64,000 bases of DNA from Aurantimonas sp. HBX-1 (GTDB lineage: Bacteria; Pseudomonadota; Alphaproteobacteria; Rhizobiales; Rhizobiaceae), in NCBI RefSeq assembly GCF_021391535.1, contig NZ_CP090066.1, positions 1,005,501 through 1,069,500 of the forward strand, in the 5' to 3' direction. Below, one piece after another: positions 1 through 8,733 of the stretch. A model generated the notes under the pieces. It had not been told where the DNA came from. It made no database searches and was given only the letters and a program-made list of their open reading frames with translations. Numbering within the stretch: position 1 is the stretch's first letter; each line of letters begins with the position of its first letter. The position numbers and the translations under genes are program-made.

Positions 1-2363
1 CTGATCGCGGCTTCGCTCGGCATCGGCGCGGCCGGATCGATCGGCCAGTAGATCAGCGGGAAGTAGGCTAGCTCGTCGGTGGCGATGTCGACCGCCATCG
101 GCTCGCCCGGCTCCAGCGCGGTCTTCGCCGCGACATACTGGCTGAGGCCGGCGAGGCCTGCGCGCGAGACGTCGTCGACGGCGGGGAGGCCGGTCTCGAC
201 ATAGGCGAAATGCGTCGATTCCGTCGCCTTGATGGCGCGTTCGACGTCGACCGGCATCTCGGCCTCCGGCGGGTTCGCCGGCGCCGGCGCGTCCTGCGCC
301 TGCGCCTGCGGGACCGCCGCCAGCAGCAGCCCGGCGGTCGCCAGCATGGCGATCGCCGGCAGGGCGGTGGCCCGGCGGCGCGACAGCGTTGCGCCGATGC
401 GCGAGAAGGCGCCGTTCAGCCACAGCAGCGCCAGCGCGTCGAGCGCGAACAGCACCAGCGCGGCGGCGAACAGCCAGGGGGCGAGGTTCAGCGTGCTCTC
501 GCCGCCATAGCCGCGGGCCTCGACCGGAGTGCCGAGGTCGAGGGCCGGCAGCCGTCGCAATTCGGCGCCCGCCGTCAGGAGATTCAGCGCCATGTAGCCT
601 TCCTCGTTGCCGTAGAGCCCCGGCGGGTTCTGGCGGGTCACCGGCTGCGCGCCCTCGGCGACGGGCTCCAGCGGCTGCACCTCGGCGCCGGGGCCGGTGA
701 GCCTGCCCTGGCCGTCGAGCACGCGATAGGGGGGCAGGCTGTCGGCGGCCGTCTGCCCCTCGGTGGTGCCGCCGCTGGCGCGCGACAGCGTCACGATGCG
801 CCGCAGCATGTCGACGAAAGCGCCGGAGATGGGCAGGTTCGACCAGGTGGCCTCGGCGGTGACGTGGAACAGCACGATCGTGCCGGCGCCGACGCCGGCC
901 GCGGTGACCAGCGGGGTTCCGTCCGAGAGGCTGGCCCAGGTCCGCTCCGGAAGGTCCACCGACGGCTCGGCCAGCAGCTGGCGCGCCACGGTGACGTCCG
1001 CCGGCACCTCGATCCCGGCAAACGGCGTCTCGGCCCCCATCGGCGCGATCGTCTGCGGCTCCGACCAGGACATGGCGCCACCCAGCTGGCGCTCGCCGCT
1101 GCGTAGGCGCACCGGCACCAGCGGGTCTTCGCCGGTGGTGGCGGCAAGGCGCGGTCCGGCGAAGCGGACCAGATAGCCGCCGGCCTCGACGAAGCCCTGC
1201 AGCGCCGTCTCCGCCCGCTCCGGCATCACGCCGATGTCGGCCAGCACGATCACTGAGGGGCGGCGCTCGACGAGCGCCGGGATGGCTTCGGCGAGATCGG
1301 CGCTCTCGGCCCGCACGATGTCGGCGAACGGCTCCAGCGCGCGGCTGATGTAGTAGAGCGGCGACAAAAGCGGCTGCGCCACGTCGGCGGATTCGCCCGA
1401 CACCAGCCCGACCCGGCGGCGGCGGAAGCTGTCGTCGACCAGCCGGACGGCGCCGGCCTGCGACGCGCCCTCGATCTCGATGCGGGCGATGTCGTTGCGC
1501 AGTTCCACCGGGATCGCGAAGCGGGCTTCCGCCGTCGCCGCGCCCTCGTCGAAGGAAAGCGGCGCGCGGCCGACCTCCCGGCTCTGGGAATCCAGCGCCC
1601 GCAGCGTCAGGTCGGCGGCCAGCGCGCCCTCGGGGCGGACCGCCTGCACGACCAGCGCCTCGGTGGAATTGTCGGCGCCGGTGAGCCCGACCAGCCCGTC
1701 GACATCCGGCGCGTAGACGATGGCCTCGCCGGGCGCCAGCGCCGCCAGGCTGCGCGCGGCGGCCTCGGTACCGTCGCTGTCCAGCCCGTCGGCGAGGAAC
1801 ACCAGCGAGCCGGGCGTATCGCCCGCCAGCGCCGTCGCCAGCCGCTCGGCGGCGGCGGCGCGGTCGGTCGGGATCGGCCGCGGCGCCGCGGCGGCAAGCC
1901 GCTCCAGCGCGGTGGCGGCATCACCGGGAGTCGCATCGTCGTCCGCCGCCTCGGCGGTGAAGGCGAGGGCGACCGGCCGGCCCTCGTCGCCGGCCCGCCG
2001 GATCAACTCCTCGGCGGCGTCGCGACGCGAGTCCCAGTCGCCGCCGCTCGCCCAGCCATTGTCGACCAGCAGCGCCAGCGGCCCGGATCCGGAGAGGAGA
2101 CCCTCGCGCGGGTTCAGTGTCGGCGCCGCCAGCGCCAGGATGATCAGCGCCGCCAGCAGCAGCCGCAGCAAGGTGAGCCACCACGGGCTCTTGGACGGCG
2201 TCTCCTCGCTCTTCAGGACGCGCTGCAGGATGCGCAGCGGCGGGAAGGTCTCGGTCTGCGGCCGCGGCGGCGTCAGCTTCAGCAGCCACCAGATCACCGG
2301 CAGGGCGAGAAGCCCTGCGAGTACCAGCGGTGCGCCGAAGGACAGGGCCAGTCCGCCGATCAC
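1..2363 (-). CDS. BatA/DUF4159 membrane protein (partial, 3' end outside window)
   Basis: The reading frame runs from a GTG at 2363 to the window edge without a stop, about 787 codons. The N-terminus has two hydrophobic helices separated by a short basic stretch (VIGGLALSFGAPLVLAGLL..., then PWWLTLLRLLLAALIILALA), the layout of the aerotolerance-regulator N-terminal domain (BatA). A von Willebrand-like region follows (LLVDNGWASGG). Around positions 500-340 another membrane helix leads into a DUF4159-type C-terminal domain ending near PLIYWPIDP. The start overlaps the DUF58 stop in GTGA, so the genes are translationally coupled. MoxR-DUF58-BatA operons are widespread, and their role in envelope stress or metal chelation of partner proteins is not firmly established. 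Family assignment is fairly sure; function is inference. Confidence 0.8.
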   Translation of the reverse strand, partial: MIGGLALSFGAPLVLAGLLALPVIWWLLKLTPPRPQTETFPPLRILQRVLKSEETPSKSPWWLTLLRLLLAALIILALAAPTLNPREGLLSGSGPLALLVDNGWASGGDWDSRRDAAEELIRRAGDEGRPVALAFTAEAADDDATPGDAATALERLAAAAPRPIPTDRAAAAERLATALAGDTPGSLVFLADGLDSDGTEAAARSLAALAPGEAIVYAPDVDGLVGLTGADNSTEALVVQAVRPEGALAADLTLRALDSQSREVGRAPLSFDEGAATAEARFAIPVELRNDIARIEIEGASQAGAVRLVDDSFRRRRVGLVSGESADVAQPLLSPLYYISRALEPFADIVRAESADLAEAIPALVERRPSVIVLADIGVMPERAETALQGFVEAGGYLVRFAGPRLAATTGEDPLVPVRLRSGERQLGGAMSWSEPQTIAPMGAETPFAGIEVPADVTVARQLLAEPSVDLPERTWASLSDGTPLVTAAGVGAGTIVLFHVTAEATWSNLPISGAFVDMLRRIVTLSRASGGTTEGQTAADSLPPYRVLDGQGRLTGPGAEVQPLEPVAEGAQPVTRQNPPGLYGNEEGYMALNLLTAGAELRRLPALDLGTPVEARGYGGESTLNLAPWLFAAALVLFALDALALLWLNGAFSRIGATLSRRRATALPAIAMLATAGLLLAAVPQAQAQDAPAPANPPEAEMPVDVERAIKATESTHFAYVETGLPAVDDVSRAGLAGLSQYVAAKTALEPGEPMAVDIATDELAYFPLIYWPIDPAAPMPSEAAI

Positions 2364-3271
2364 GAGCGACGGCCCGTGGACTGCGGCGCGCCGCTGAGGC
2401 GTGCATGGATGGCGACCAGTGCCTCCGAGGCCGGCCGGTCGGTGCGGTGCGGGATGAAGCTCCAGCCGAGGCGGCGGCAATGCTCGGCGATATGGTCGCG
2501 CCGGGCATTGTAGAGCGTCACGTAGTCCGTGCGCAGCGTCTCGGCACGGCCGGCGGTCAGCTTGGCGCCGGTCTCCGGGTCACGGAATTCGGTGCGGCCG
2601 GCATAGGGGAAGGCTTCCTCGGCCGGGTCGGAGACCATGACCACGTGGCCGCGAATGCCGCGCCGCGCAATCCGGTCGATCCGCGCCACGATCTCGTCGA
2701 CCGGGTCGAGCAGGTCGCTGACGATCACCATCTCCGAGAAGCGTTTCAGCCGGTCGTCCGGCGGAAACGGGTGGTCGGGGCGGCTGCCGAGCAGCGTCGC
2801 GGCGATCCGCTCGGCGGCGTTGCGCGACGAAATCGGATCGACGACGCCCGGATAGCCGATGCGCTCGCCCGATCGCGACAGGATTTCCGCCAGGGCGAGG
2901 ACGAGCACCAGCGCCCGCGATTCCTTCGACACCGGCGCGGTCTTCGACTGGTACTGCATCGACGGGGAGGGATCGGCCCAGACCCAGACGGTGTGCGCCG
3001 CCTCCCACTCCTGGTCGCGCAGATAGACATGGTCGTCGCGGGCCGAGCGCCGCCAGTCGATGCGCGACACCGCCTCGCCCTCGACGAAGGGCCGGAACTG
3101 CCAGAAATTCTCGCCGACGCCGCGCCGCCGCCTGCCGTGCCAGCCGGCGATCACCGTCGCCACGACGCGCCGCGCCTCGACCAGCAGGTCGGGCATCAGC
3201 ACGGCGCGCTGCCGGGCCCTGACCAGGGCGTCCGGCGCGGCGGTAAGTTCGACGCTCGAACCGATCGGCAT
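2360..3271 (-). CDS. DUF58 domain-containing protein
   Basis: 303 aa starting MPIGSSVELTA. It contains the DUF58 signature (FRPFVEGEAVSRIDWRRSAR, followed by LYLRDQEWE-like and WADPSPSM segments) and a von Willebrand-like fold further on (MVIVSDLLDP). It lies 8 nt after the MoxR ATPase stop and overlaps the BatA gene by 4 nt, the classic MoxR-DUF58-BatA order. DUF58 proteins are thought to be substrates or partners of the MoxR chaperone-like ATPase. The longer upstream frame is only antisense and out-of-frame sequence of moxR; the ATG at 3271 was chosen because DUF58 homology begins shortly after it. Confidence 0.88.
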   Translation of the reverse strand: MPIGSSVELTAAPDALVRARQRAVLMPDLLVEARRVVATVIAGWHGRRRRGVGENFWQFRPFVEGEAVSRIDWRRSARDDHVYLRDQEWEAAHTVWVWADPSPSMQYQSKTAPVSKESRALVLVLALAEILSRSGERIGYPGVVDPISSRNAAERIAATLLGSRPDHPFPPDDRLKRFSEMVIVSDLLDPVDEIVARIDRIARRGIRGHVVMVSDPAEEAFPYAGRTEFRDPETGAKLTAGRAETLRTDYVTLYNARRDHIAEHCRRLGWSFIPHRTDRPASEALVAIHARLSGAPQSTGRRS

Positions 3272-3279
3272 GGGCGTTC

Positions 3280-4290
3280 CTACGCCGCGTCGCGCTTGAG
3301 CGTGGCGATCACGTCGCGCACGCTCATGCCCTCGGCGCGGGCGGCGAAGTTCAGCGCCATGCGGTGCTGCAGGATCGGCTCGGCGAGCGCCATCACGTCG
3401 TCGACGGAAGGGGCGAGCCGGCCATCGTAGAGCGCGCGGGCCCGCACGCAGGTCATCAGCGACTGAGAGGCGCGCGGGCCGGGACCCCAGGCGATGTGGG
3501 CGTCGGCTTCCTTGTGGCCGTTGCCCGGCCGGGCCGAGCGGACGAGGGAGAGGATCGCCTCGACGACGCTTTCGGCGACCGGCATGCGCCGGATCAGCGC
3601 CTGGATCTCGCGCAGCCGCTCGGCCGTGACCACCGGGACGGCCGACTGGTCGTGGCCGCTTGTCGTCTCCAGGAGGATGCGGCGTTCGGCCGCTAGATCC
3701 GGATAGGCGACGTCGACCTGCATCAGGAAGCGGTCGAGCTGCGCCTCGGGCAGCGGATAGGTGCCTTCCTGCTCCAGCGGGTTCTGGGTCGCCAGCACAT
3801 GGAACGGCGCCGGCAGGTCGTGGCGCTCGCCGGCGACGGTGACGTGATACTCCTGCATCGACTGCAGCAGCGCCGACTGGGTCCGCGGCGAGGCGCGGTT
3901 GATCTCGTCGGCCATCAGCAGCTGCGCGAAGACCGGACCCTTGACGTATCGGAACGAGCGTCGGCCGTTCTCGTCCTGGTCCATCACCTCGGTGCCGATG
4001 ATGTCGGACGGCATTAGGTCCGGCGTGAACTGGATGCGGCGCGCGTCGAGGCCGAGCGCGACGCCCAGCGTGTCGACCAGCTTGGTCTTGGCGAGGCCCG
4101 GGACGCCGACCAGCAACGCGTGGCCGCCGGCGAGGATCGCCACCAGCGCCTGTTCGACGACGGCCTCCTGGCCGAAGATCACCCGGCCGACGGACTCGCG
4201 GATCGCTGCGATGTCGGCCAGCGCGGTCTCTGCCAGGCGGACCACCGCGCCTTCGTCGAGGGTCGTCTCGTGGGGCGCGAGAATCGTCAT
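3280..4290 (-). CDS. MoxR family AAA+ ATPase
   Basis: 336 aa. Walker A is GVPGLAKTK and Walker B is LLMADEINRASP; sensor and arginine-finger regions follow (VLATQNPLEQEGTYPLPEAQLDRF). This is the standard MoxR core (AAA_3) with a C-terminal lid. MoxR ATPases assist maturation or metal insertion of VWA-domain partners, here plausibly the DUF58 and BatA products encoded immediately downstream. The ATG at 4290 (MTILAPHE) begins about 45 residues before the ATPase core, normal for the family. It is transcribed divergently from the DUF1285 gene across a 192-bp gap that must hold both promoters. Confidence 0.92.
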   Translation of the reverse strand: MTILAPHETTLDEGAVVRLAETALADIAAIRESVGRVIFGQEAVVEQALVAILAGGHALLVGVPGLAKTKLVDTLGVALGLDARRIQFTPDLMPSDIIGTEVMDQDENGRRSFRYVKGPVFAQLLMADEINRASPRTQSALLQSMQEYHVTVAGERHDLPAPFHVLATQNPLEQEGTYPLPEAQLDRFLMQVDVAYPDLAAERRILLETTSGHDQSAVPVVTAERLREIQALIRRMPVAESVVEAILSLVRSARPGNGHKEADAHIAWGPGPRASQSLMTCVRARALYDGRLAPSVDDVMALAEPILQHRMALNFAARAEGMSVRDVIATLKRDAA

Positions 4291-4482
4291 CGTGATATCT
4301 CCGTCGAGAAAGCGGCCTGCGGCGCCACGGTGCGGGCACGGGCGCTCGCCGCCTGCCGCACCATGAAATCCGTCGTGACCGCTCCTGGCAAGCAAGGGAA
4401 GGGCAACTATTTCGTGACTGCGAAGGCGGGCCAAAATAAGACCGGCCGGGCCGGGCGCACCGCGCCGCAGCACAAGGGCAGC

Positions 4483-5064
4483 ATGGAAAATCAAGCACCT
4501 AGCGACGACGCTCCGAGCCTGGCGGCACTGGTCTCGCGGGCCGAGCGCGCCGGCAAGGGGGCCCCGCCCGTCGAGCAGTGGGACCCGCCCTTCTGCGGCG
4601 ACATCGACATGGTGATTCGCGCCGACGGCACCTGGACCTATGGCGGCTCGCCGATCGGGCGGGAGCGCCTGGTCCGCCTGTTCTCCACGGTGCTGCGCAA
4701 GGACGCGGACGGCCGCACCTACCTGGTCACCCCGGTCGAGAAGCTCGGCATCACCGTCGAGGACGCGCCCTTCCAGGCCGTGGAGATGAGCCGCGACATA
4801 AGCGCCGGGGAGCCCGTGCTGACGTTCCGGACGAATGTCGGCGACGTCGTCGTCTGCGGCCCCGACCTGCCGCTGCGCTTTGCGAATGATGGAGAGGACG
4901 GCGCCTTCCGCCCCTATGTCACCGTCCGCGGCCGGCTCGAGGCGCGGCTGACGCGGGCGCTCGCCTACGATCTCGCCGATTTCGTCGAGGACGACGGCGA
5001 CGGGCCGTTCGTGCGCTCCGGCGGTGCCCGTTTTGCGATCGGCCCGGCCGGGGCCACGGCGTGA
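4483..5064 (+). CDS. DUF1285 domain-containing protein
   Basis: 193 aa, starting at the ATG at 4483, preceded by a weak purine-rich stretch (AAGGGCAGC). It matches the DUF1285 pattern: W-D-P-P-F-C-G-D-I-D-M, I-x-x-D-G-T-W-T-Y-x-G-S-P-I-G-R near residues 30-60, and L-V-T-P-V-E-K further on. The protein is soluble with no signal peptide. The function of the family is unknown. It heads a tightly coupled operon: its stop overlaps the GTG of the NUDIX hydrolase, which overlaps the CCA-adding enzyme. A much longer upstream in-frame extension reads antisense into moxR and is not coding. Confidence 0.85.
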   Translation: MENQAPSDDAPSLAALVSRAERAGKGAPPVEQWDPPFCGDIDMVIRADGTWTYGGSPIGRERLVRLFSTVLRKDADGRTYLVTPVEKLGITVEDAPFQAVEMSRDISAGEPVLTFRTNVGDVVVCGPDLPLRFANDGEDGAFRPYVTVRGRLEARLTRALAYDLADFVEDDGDGPFVRSGGARFAIGPAGATA

Positions 5065-5702
5065 CCGCACGTCCGGACGACTATGCCGGCTTCACCGCCG
5101 CCGACCTGCGCACGCGCATGCAAGCCGCCGGCCCGGCGTGGCCGCCCGAGCGCCACTATGGCGACCATCTGCTCAATCCCGACCTCGTCCAGCTGATGGA
5201 ACGCGAATCGGCGCGCGAGGCGGCGGTGCTCGTCCCCGTCGTCGACCGCCGCGAGGGCGCGACGGTGATCCTGACCACCCGCGCCTCGCATCTGCGCAAG
5301 CATTCCGGCCAGATCGCCTTTCCGGGCGGCTCGGTCGATCCGGGTGACGCCTCGCCGGAAGCCGCGGCGATGCGCGAGAGCCGCGAGGAGATCGCGCTCG
5401 ACCCGGACCATGTCGAGCCGATCGGCCGGCTGCCGCTCTACCGCACCACCACCGGCTTCCGCATCACCCCGGTCGTCGGCGTGGTGCGGCCGGGCTTTGC
5501 GCTCACCGCCAACCCGCTCGAGGTCGAGGACGTCTTCGAGGTGCCGCTGGGCTTCCTGATGAACGAGGCCAACCATCGCCAGGAGAGCCGGGTCTGGCAG
5601 GGGCGGACCCGCCACTACTATGTGATGCCCTTCGGCGAACGCTTCATCTGGGGCGTCACCGCCGGCATCATCCGGACGCTCTACGAAAGGCTCTACGCAT
5701 GA
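5061..5702 (+). CDS. CoA pyrophosphatase-like NUDIX hydrolase
   Basis: 213 aa with a GTG start that shares GTGA with the preceding stop. The NUDIX box is present (GGSVDPGDASPEAAAMRES, then REEI), as is the CoA-pyrophosphatase (UPF0035) signature upstream of it (SHLRKHSGQIAFPGG). The family hydrolyses CoA and its derivatives to 3',5'-ADP and 4'-phosphopantetheine; other NUDIX substrates are possible. It sits between DUF1285 and the CCA-adding enzyme, all overlapping, an arrangement common in Rhizobiales. Confidence 0.9.
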   Translation: MTARPDDYAGFTAADLRTRMQAAGPAWPPERHYGDHLLNPDLVQLMERESAREAAVLVPVVDRREGATVILTTRASHLRKHSGQIAFPGGSVDPGDASPEAAAMRESREEIALDPDHVEPIGRLPLYRTTTGFRITPVVGVVRPGFALTANPLEVEDVFEVPLGFLMNEANHRQESRVWQGRTRHYYVMPFGERFIWGVTAGIIRTLYERLYA

Positions 5703-6943
5703 CCACCCGCCGCATCGACGACGCACCCTGGCTCCGCACGCCGTCGCTGCAGGCCCTGCTGGCGGCGCTGTCGGCGGAGGGCGAGGCGGCCCGCGTCGTC
5801 GGCGGCGCGGTACGCAACACCTTCATGGGCCATCCGGTCACCGACGTCGACGTGGCGACAACGACACCGCCGTCCGAGACCACCAGCCGCATCGAGGCCG
5901 CCGGGTTCCGCGCAATCCCGACCGGGATCGAGCACGGCACGGTCACGGCGGTGACGCCCGAAGGGGTCTTCGAGGTCACCACGCTGCGCCGCGACATCGA
6001 GACCGACGGACGGCGCGCCGTGGTCAGCTTCGGCCGCGACTGGCAGGCCGACGCCGAGCGCCGCGACTTCACGATCAACGCGCTCTACTGCGAAGCGGAC
6101 GGCACGGTGGTCGACCTCGTCGGCGGGCTCGCCGACATCGAGACGAAGACGCTGCGCTTCATCGGCGACGCCGAGGCGCGCATCCGCGAGGATTATCTGC
6201 GCATCCTTCGCTTCTTCCGCTTCTTCGCCTGGTACGGCGACGGCCGGCCGGACGCCGCCGGCATCAGGGCGGCCACCCGGCTGAAGGAGGGGCTCGACGG
6301 GCTGTCGCCGGAGCGCGTCTGGAAGGAGCTGAAACGGCTGCTCGCCGCCCCCGACCCGTCGCGGGCGCTGCTGTGGATGCGCCAGACCGGCGTGCTCACG
6401 CTTATCCTGCCGGAAAGCGAGCGCTGGGGCATCGACGCCATCCACGGCCTGGTCGACGCGGAAGCGGCGTTTTCGTGGCCGGCCGATCCGCTGCTGCGGC
6501 TCGAAGCGATCGTGCCGCCGGATGGCGAGCGCCTGGCGGCTCTCGCCGACCGGCTGCGGCTCTCGAACGGCGAGCGCGACCGGCTGCTGGCCTTCGCCCA
6601 TGCCGAGCCCGTCACAGCCGAGACCGACGACTCCGCCCTGCGCACCCGGCTGTATTTCGGCGACCGCCAGGCGATCGCTGACCGGCTGAAGCTGGCGCTC
6701 GCCGGCGAGCGCGCGAAGGCAGGGGGCGCGGGGGACAGCCTGCCGCGCATCGCCGCGCTGGTCCGCCATCTCGACGCCGCCAGCCGCTTCGCGCCGCCGG
6801 ATTTTCCGCTGAACGGCACGGACCTGCAGGAGGCCGGCATCGCGCCGGGGCCGGAACTCGGCCGGACGCTCGACCGGCTGCGCCGGATCTGGGCCGACAG
6901 TGGCTTCACCCTCGGCCGGCAGGCGCTGCTGGCGAAGCTCTAG
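5699..6943 (+). CDS. CCA tRNA nucleotidyltransferase
   Basis: 414 aa, ATG at 5699 overlapping the NUDIX stop (ATGA). The class II nucleotidyltransferase head carries VVGGAVRNTFMG, then DVDVATT with the catalytic aspartates, then RRDFTINALYC and DYLRILRFFRFFAWYG, the RNA-binding neck. It adds or repairs the 3'-CCA end of tRNAs using CTP and ATP. Length agrees with alphaproteobacterial enzymes. It is the last gene of the DUF1285-NUDIX-CCA operon. Confidence 0.93.
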   Translation: MTTRRIDDAPWLRTPSLQALLAALSAEGEAARVVGGAVRNTFMGHPVTDVDVATTTPPSETTSRIEAAGFRAIPTGIEHGTVTAVTPEGVFEVTTLRRDIETDGRRAVVSFGRDWQADAERRDFTINALYCEADGTVVDLVGGLADIETKTLRFIGDAEARIREDYLRILRFFRFFAWYGDGRPDAAGIRAATRLKEGLDGLSPERVWKELKRLLAAPDPSRALLWMRQTGVLTLILPESERWGIDAIHGLVDAEAAFSWPADPLLRLEAIVPPDGERLAALADRLRLSNGERDRLLAFAHAEPVTAETDDSALRTRLYFGDRQAIADRLKLALAGERAKAGGAGDSLPRIAALVRHLDAASRFAPPDFPLNGTDLQEAGIAPGPELGRTLDRLRRIWADSGFTLGRQALLAKL

Positions 6944-6974
6944 GCGGGCGGCGGTCCGGACGGCTTCAGGCAAC

Positions 6975-7000
6975 AAAAAAGGCGGGCTCGAGAGCCCGCC
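6975..7000 (-). terminator. Rho-independent terminator of the DUF1059 gene
   Basis: On the minus strand a hairpin (GGCGGGCTCT / AGAGCCCGCC type, 6981-7000) is followed directly by a run of six T (the A-run at 6975-6980). It lies 23 nt after the DUF1059 stop. It lacks a T-run in the plus direction, so it is not a good terminator for the CCA gene. Confidence 0.85.
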
Positions 7001-7022
7001 TGTCGATGCACCGCGGCCTGCC

Positions 7023-7199
7023 TCAGTTCGGCAGTTCCTGCGTCTTCTCCCGCATCGTATCCAGCATTTTCGGCGTGATCCGTGCAACTCCGAGCTGCTT
7101 CGCCTGGACCACGGCCCGGCGGAACACTTCCGCCTGGCTCTCGGCCCTTATGATGCGCTCGCAGCCAGGGATGACACCCGAACAATCGAGTTCGTACAT
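7023..7199 (-). CDS. DUF1059 domain-containing small protein
   Basis: 58 aa (MYELDCSGVIPGCERIIRAE...), too short for many gene callers. It fits DUF1059: an N-terminal strand with a CxxxxxGC cysteine pair, a helix rich in charged residues, and K-x-x-Q-L-G. The ATG at 7199 is preceded by GGGAGGATCG on the minus strand, a good ribosome binding site. A strong terminator follows the stop, consistent with a single-gene unit. Function unknown; the two N-terminal cysteines suggest metal or redox chemistry, which is inference only. Confidence 0.85.
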   Translation of the reverse strand: MYELDCSGVIPGCERIIRAESQAEVFRRAVVQAKQLGVARITPKMLDTMREKTQELPN

Positions 7200-7311
7200 G
7201 GTCGATCCTCCCGTTGAGTAGCTCCCACTACCCCCGGATCAACGGCGAAAACCTTCAACTGGTTCATCTTTGGCGAAAAAATGTGCAGGTCCTGACTAAG
7301 AATTGATCGGC

Positions 7312-8220
7312 TCAGGGCCATTTCACGACGGGCGGCATCGAGGAGAGGATCGAGGCGACGTTGCCCCCGGTCTTCAGCCCGAACAGCGTGCCGCGGTCGT
7401 AGAGCAGGTTGTACTCGACGTAGCGGCCGCGGCGGATCAGCTGCTCCTCGCGGTCTTCCTCGGTGAAGGGCGTGTCGACATTCTGCCGGACGATGTGCGG
7501 ATAGACCACGATGAACGCCTTGCCGACGTCGCGGGTGAAGGCGAAGTCGGCGTCCCAGCCGCCCTTTTCCTGCGGCGAATGCAGCCAGTCGTAGAAGATG
7601 CCGCCGACACCGCGCGCCTCGCCGCGGTGCGGCAGGAAGAAGTACTCGTCGCACCATTCCTTGTACTTGTCGTAGTCGGCGACGCCGGCGTGGCGGTCGC
7701 AGACGAACTGCAGCGCCTTGTGGAAGGCGCGCGTGTCGGGGTCGTCCTGGCTGCGCCGGCGCTCCAGCGTCGGGGTGAGGTCGGCGCCGCCGCCGAACCA
7801 CTGGCGGGTGGTGACCACCATGCGGGTGTTCATGTGGACCGCGGGAACGTGCGGGTTGCGCAGATGCGCGATCAGCGAGATGCCGGAGGCCCAGAAGGTC
7901 GGGTCCTCGTCGGCGCCCGGGATCTGCTTGCGGAACTCGGGCGAGAACTCGCCGTGCACCGTCGAGGTGTGGACGCCGACCTTCTCGAACACCCGCCCGT
8001 GCATCATCGACATCACGCCGCCACCGCCATTGGCCTCGCGCGACCAGGGCGTCCGCTCGAAGCGCCCGGCTTCCAGCCCGGTGCTTTCGCCGTGGCGGTC
8101 CTCGATTTCCTCGAAGGCGGCGCAGATCCGGTCGCGCAGCGTCTCGAACCAGGCCTGGGCTGTCGCCTTCTTGGTCTCGATGTCGTCGGGAAGCCCCTCG
8201 GGCAGGTCCGGCCGTTCCAT
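7312..8220 (-). CDS. hemF: oxygen-dependent coproporphyrinogen-III oxidase
   Basis: 302 aa, the expected length. Family landmarks: SREANGGGGVM near residue 48, HMNTRMV and WFGGGADLTP in the middle, the catalytic-region segment KEWCDEYFFLPHRGEARGVGGI, and near the C-terminus RRGRYVEYNLLYDRGT. It catalyses the O2-dependent oxidative decarboxylation of coproporphyrinogen III to protoporphyrinogen IX in haem synthesis. The ATG at 8220 (MERPDLPEG) gives normal length; longer upstream frames overlap a non-coding divergent promoter region. Confidence 0.95.
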   Translation of the reverse strand: MERPDLPEGLPDDIETKKATAQAWFETLRDRICAAFEEIEDRHGESTGLEAGRFERTPWSREANGGGGVMSMMHGRVFEKVGVHTSTVHGEFSPEFRKQIPGADEDPTFWASGISLIAHLRNPHVPAVHMNTRMVVTTRQWFGGGADLTPTLERRRSQDDPDTRAFHKALQFVCDRHAGVADYDKYKEWCDEYFFLPHRGEARGVGGIFYDWLHSPQEKGGWDADFAFTRDVGKAFIVVYPHIVRQNVDTPFTEEDREEQLIRRGRYVEYNLLYDRGTLFGLKTGGNVASILSSMPPVVKWP

Positions 8221-8454
8221 GTCAGCGCCACTCTCGTCGTGTTGGCCGCGCGCTCCCCGGCAGCGGCTCCTGGCGTCCCCTCGCGAAAGCTGGACGCGAT
8301 TTTCCTTCGGCAATCGCATCTGGCGGGCCAACGCGCAATGCCGGCCCCGCCCGTGCACACCGCGCCGCTGGCGCTGTGACGATTCGCAAAGCCCGCGGCG
8401 CGACGCTATCTTGGGGACAAGTTGCAACGATCGGAGCCACGGAGGCTGCGGAAA

Positions 8455-8715
8455 ATGTCACGGCTCTCGCGTCCGCCGCTCGACGGTCTGAGACGGCAGC
8501 TGCATCGCAGCCGCAGCGATCGCGCCGGTGGCGGCAGCGGCGACAGCTTCGTGCGCGAGACCTTCACCCTGCCGCGCGACGCCGCGCGCAGCAAGGCGCG
8601 CGAGTGGTTCGAACGCTATCCCAAGGCCGCCTACTGGACCTCGGTGGAGAGCTGGCGGCTGCTGCCGGGCGACGAGGTGGAGTTCACCATGCGCCGCCTG
8701 CCCAGCGCCGACTGA
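8455..8715 (+). CDS. small conserved hypothetical protein
   Basis: 86 aa from ATG 8455, chosen over the ATG at 8422 because GGAGG (8441-8445) lies 9 nt upstream of 8455. The N-terminal third is arginine/serine/glycine rich and probably disordered. The C-terminal part (RETFTLPRDAARSKAREW, then YPKAAYWTSVESW, VEFTMRRL) has the look of a small alpha/beta domain. No signal peptide or membrane segment. Divergent from hemF. I do not recognise a family. Confidence 0.7.
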   Translation: MSRLSRPPLDGLRRQLHRSRSDRAGGGSGDSFVRETFTLPRDAARSKAREWFERYPKAAYWTSVESWRLLPGDEVEFTMRRLPSAD

Positions 8716-8733
8716 AGCCGGTCCCGCCGCCGG

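Noticed and set aside
210..1106. Plus-strand frames in the first 2.4 kb
   Set aside because: Antisense to the BatA/DUF4159 gene, with Arg/Gly-rich junk translation.
2360..4498. 712-codon minus-strand frame
   Set aside because: Only the part from 3271 downward (DUF58) is coding; the rest is out-of-frame moxR sequence.
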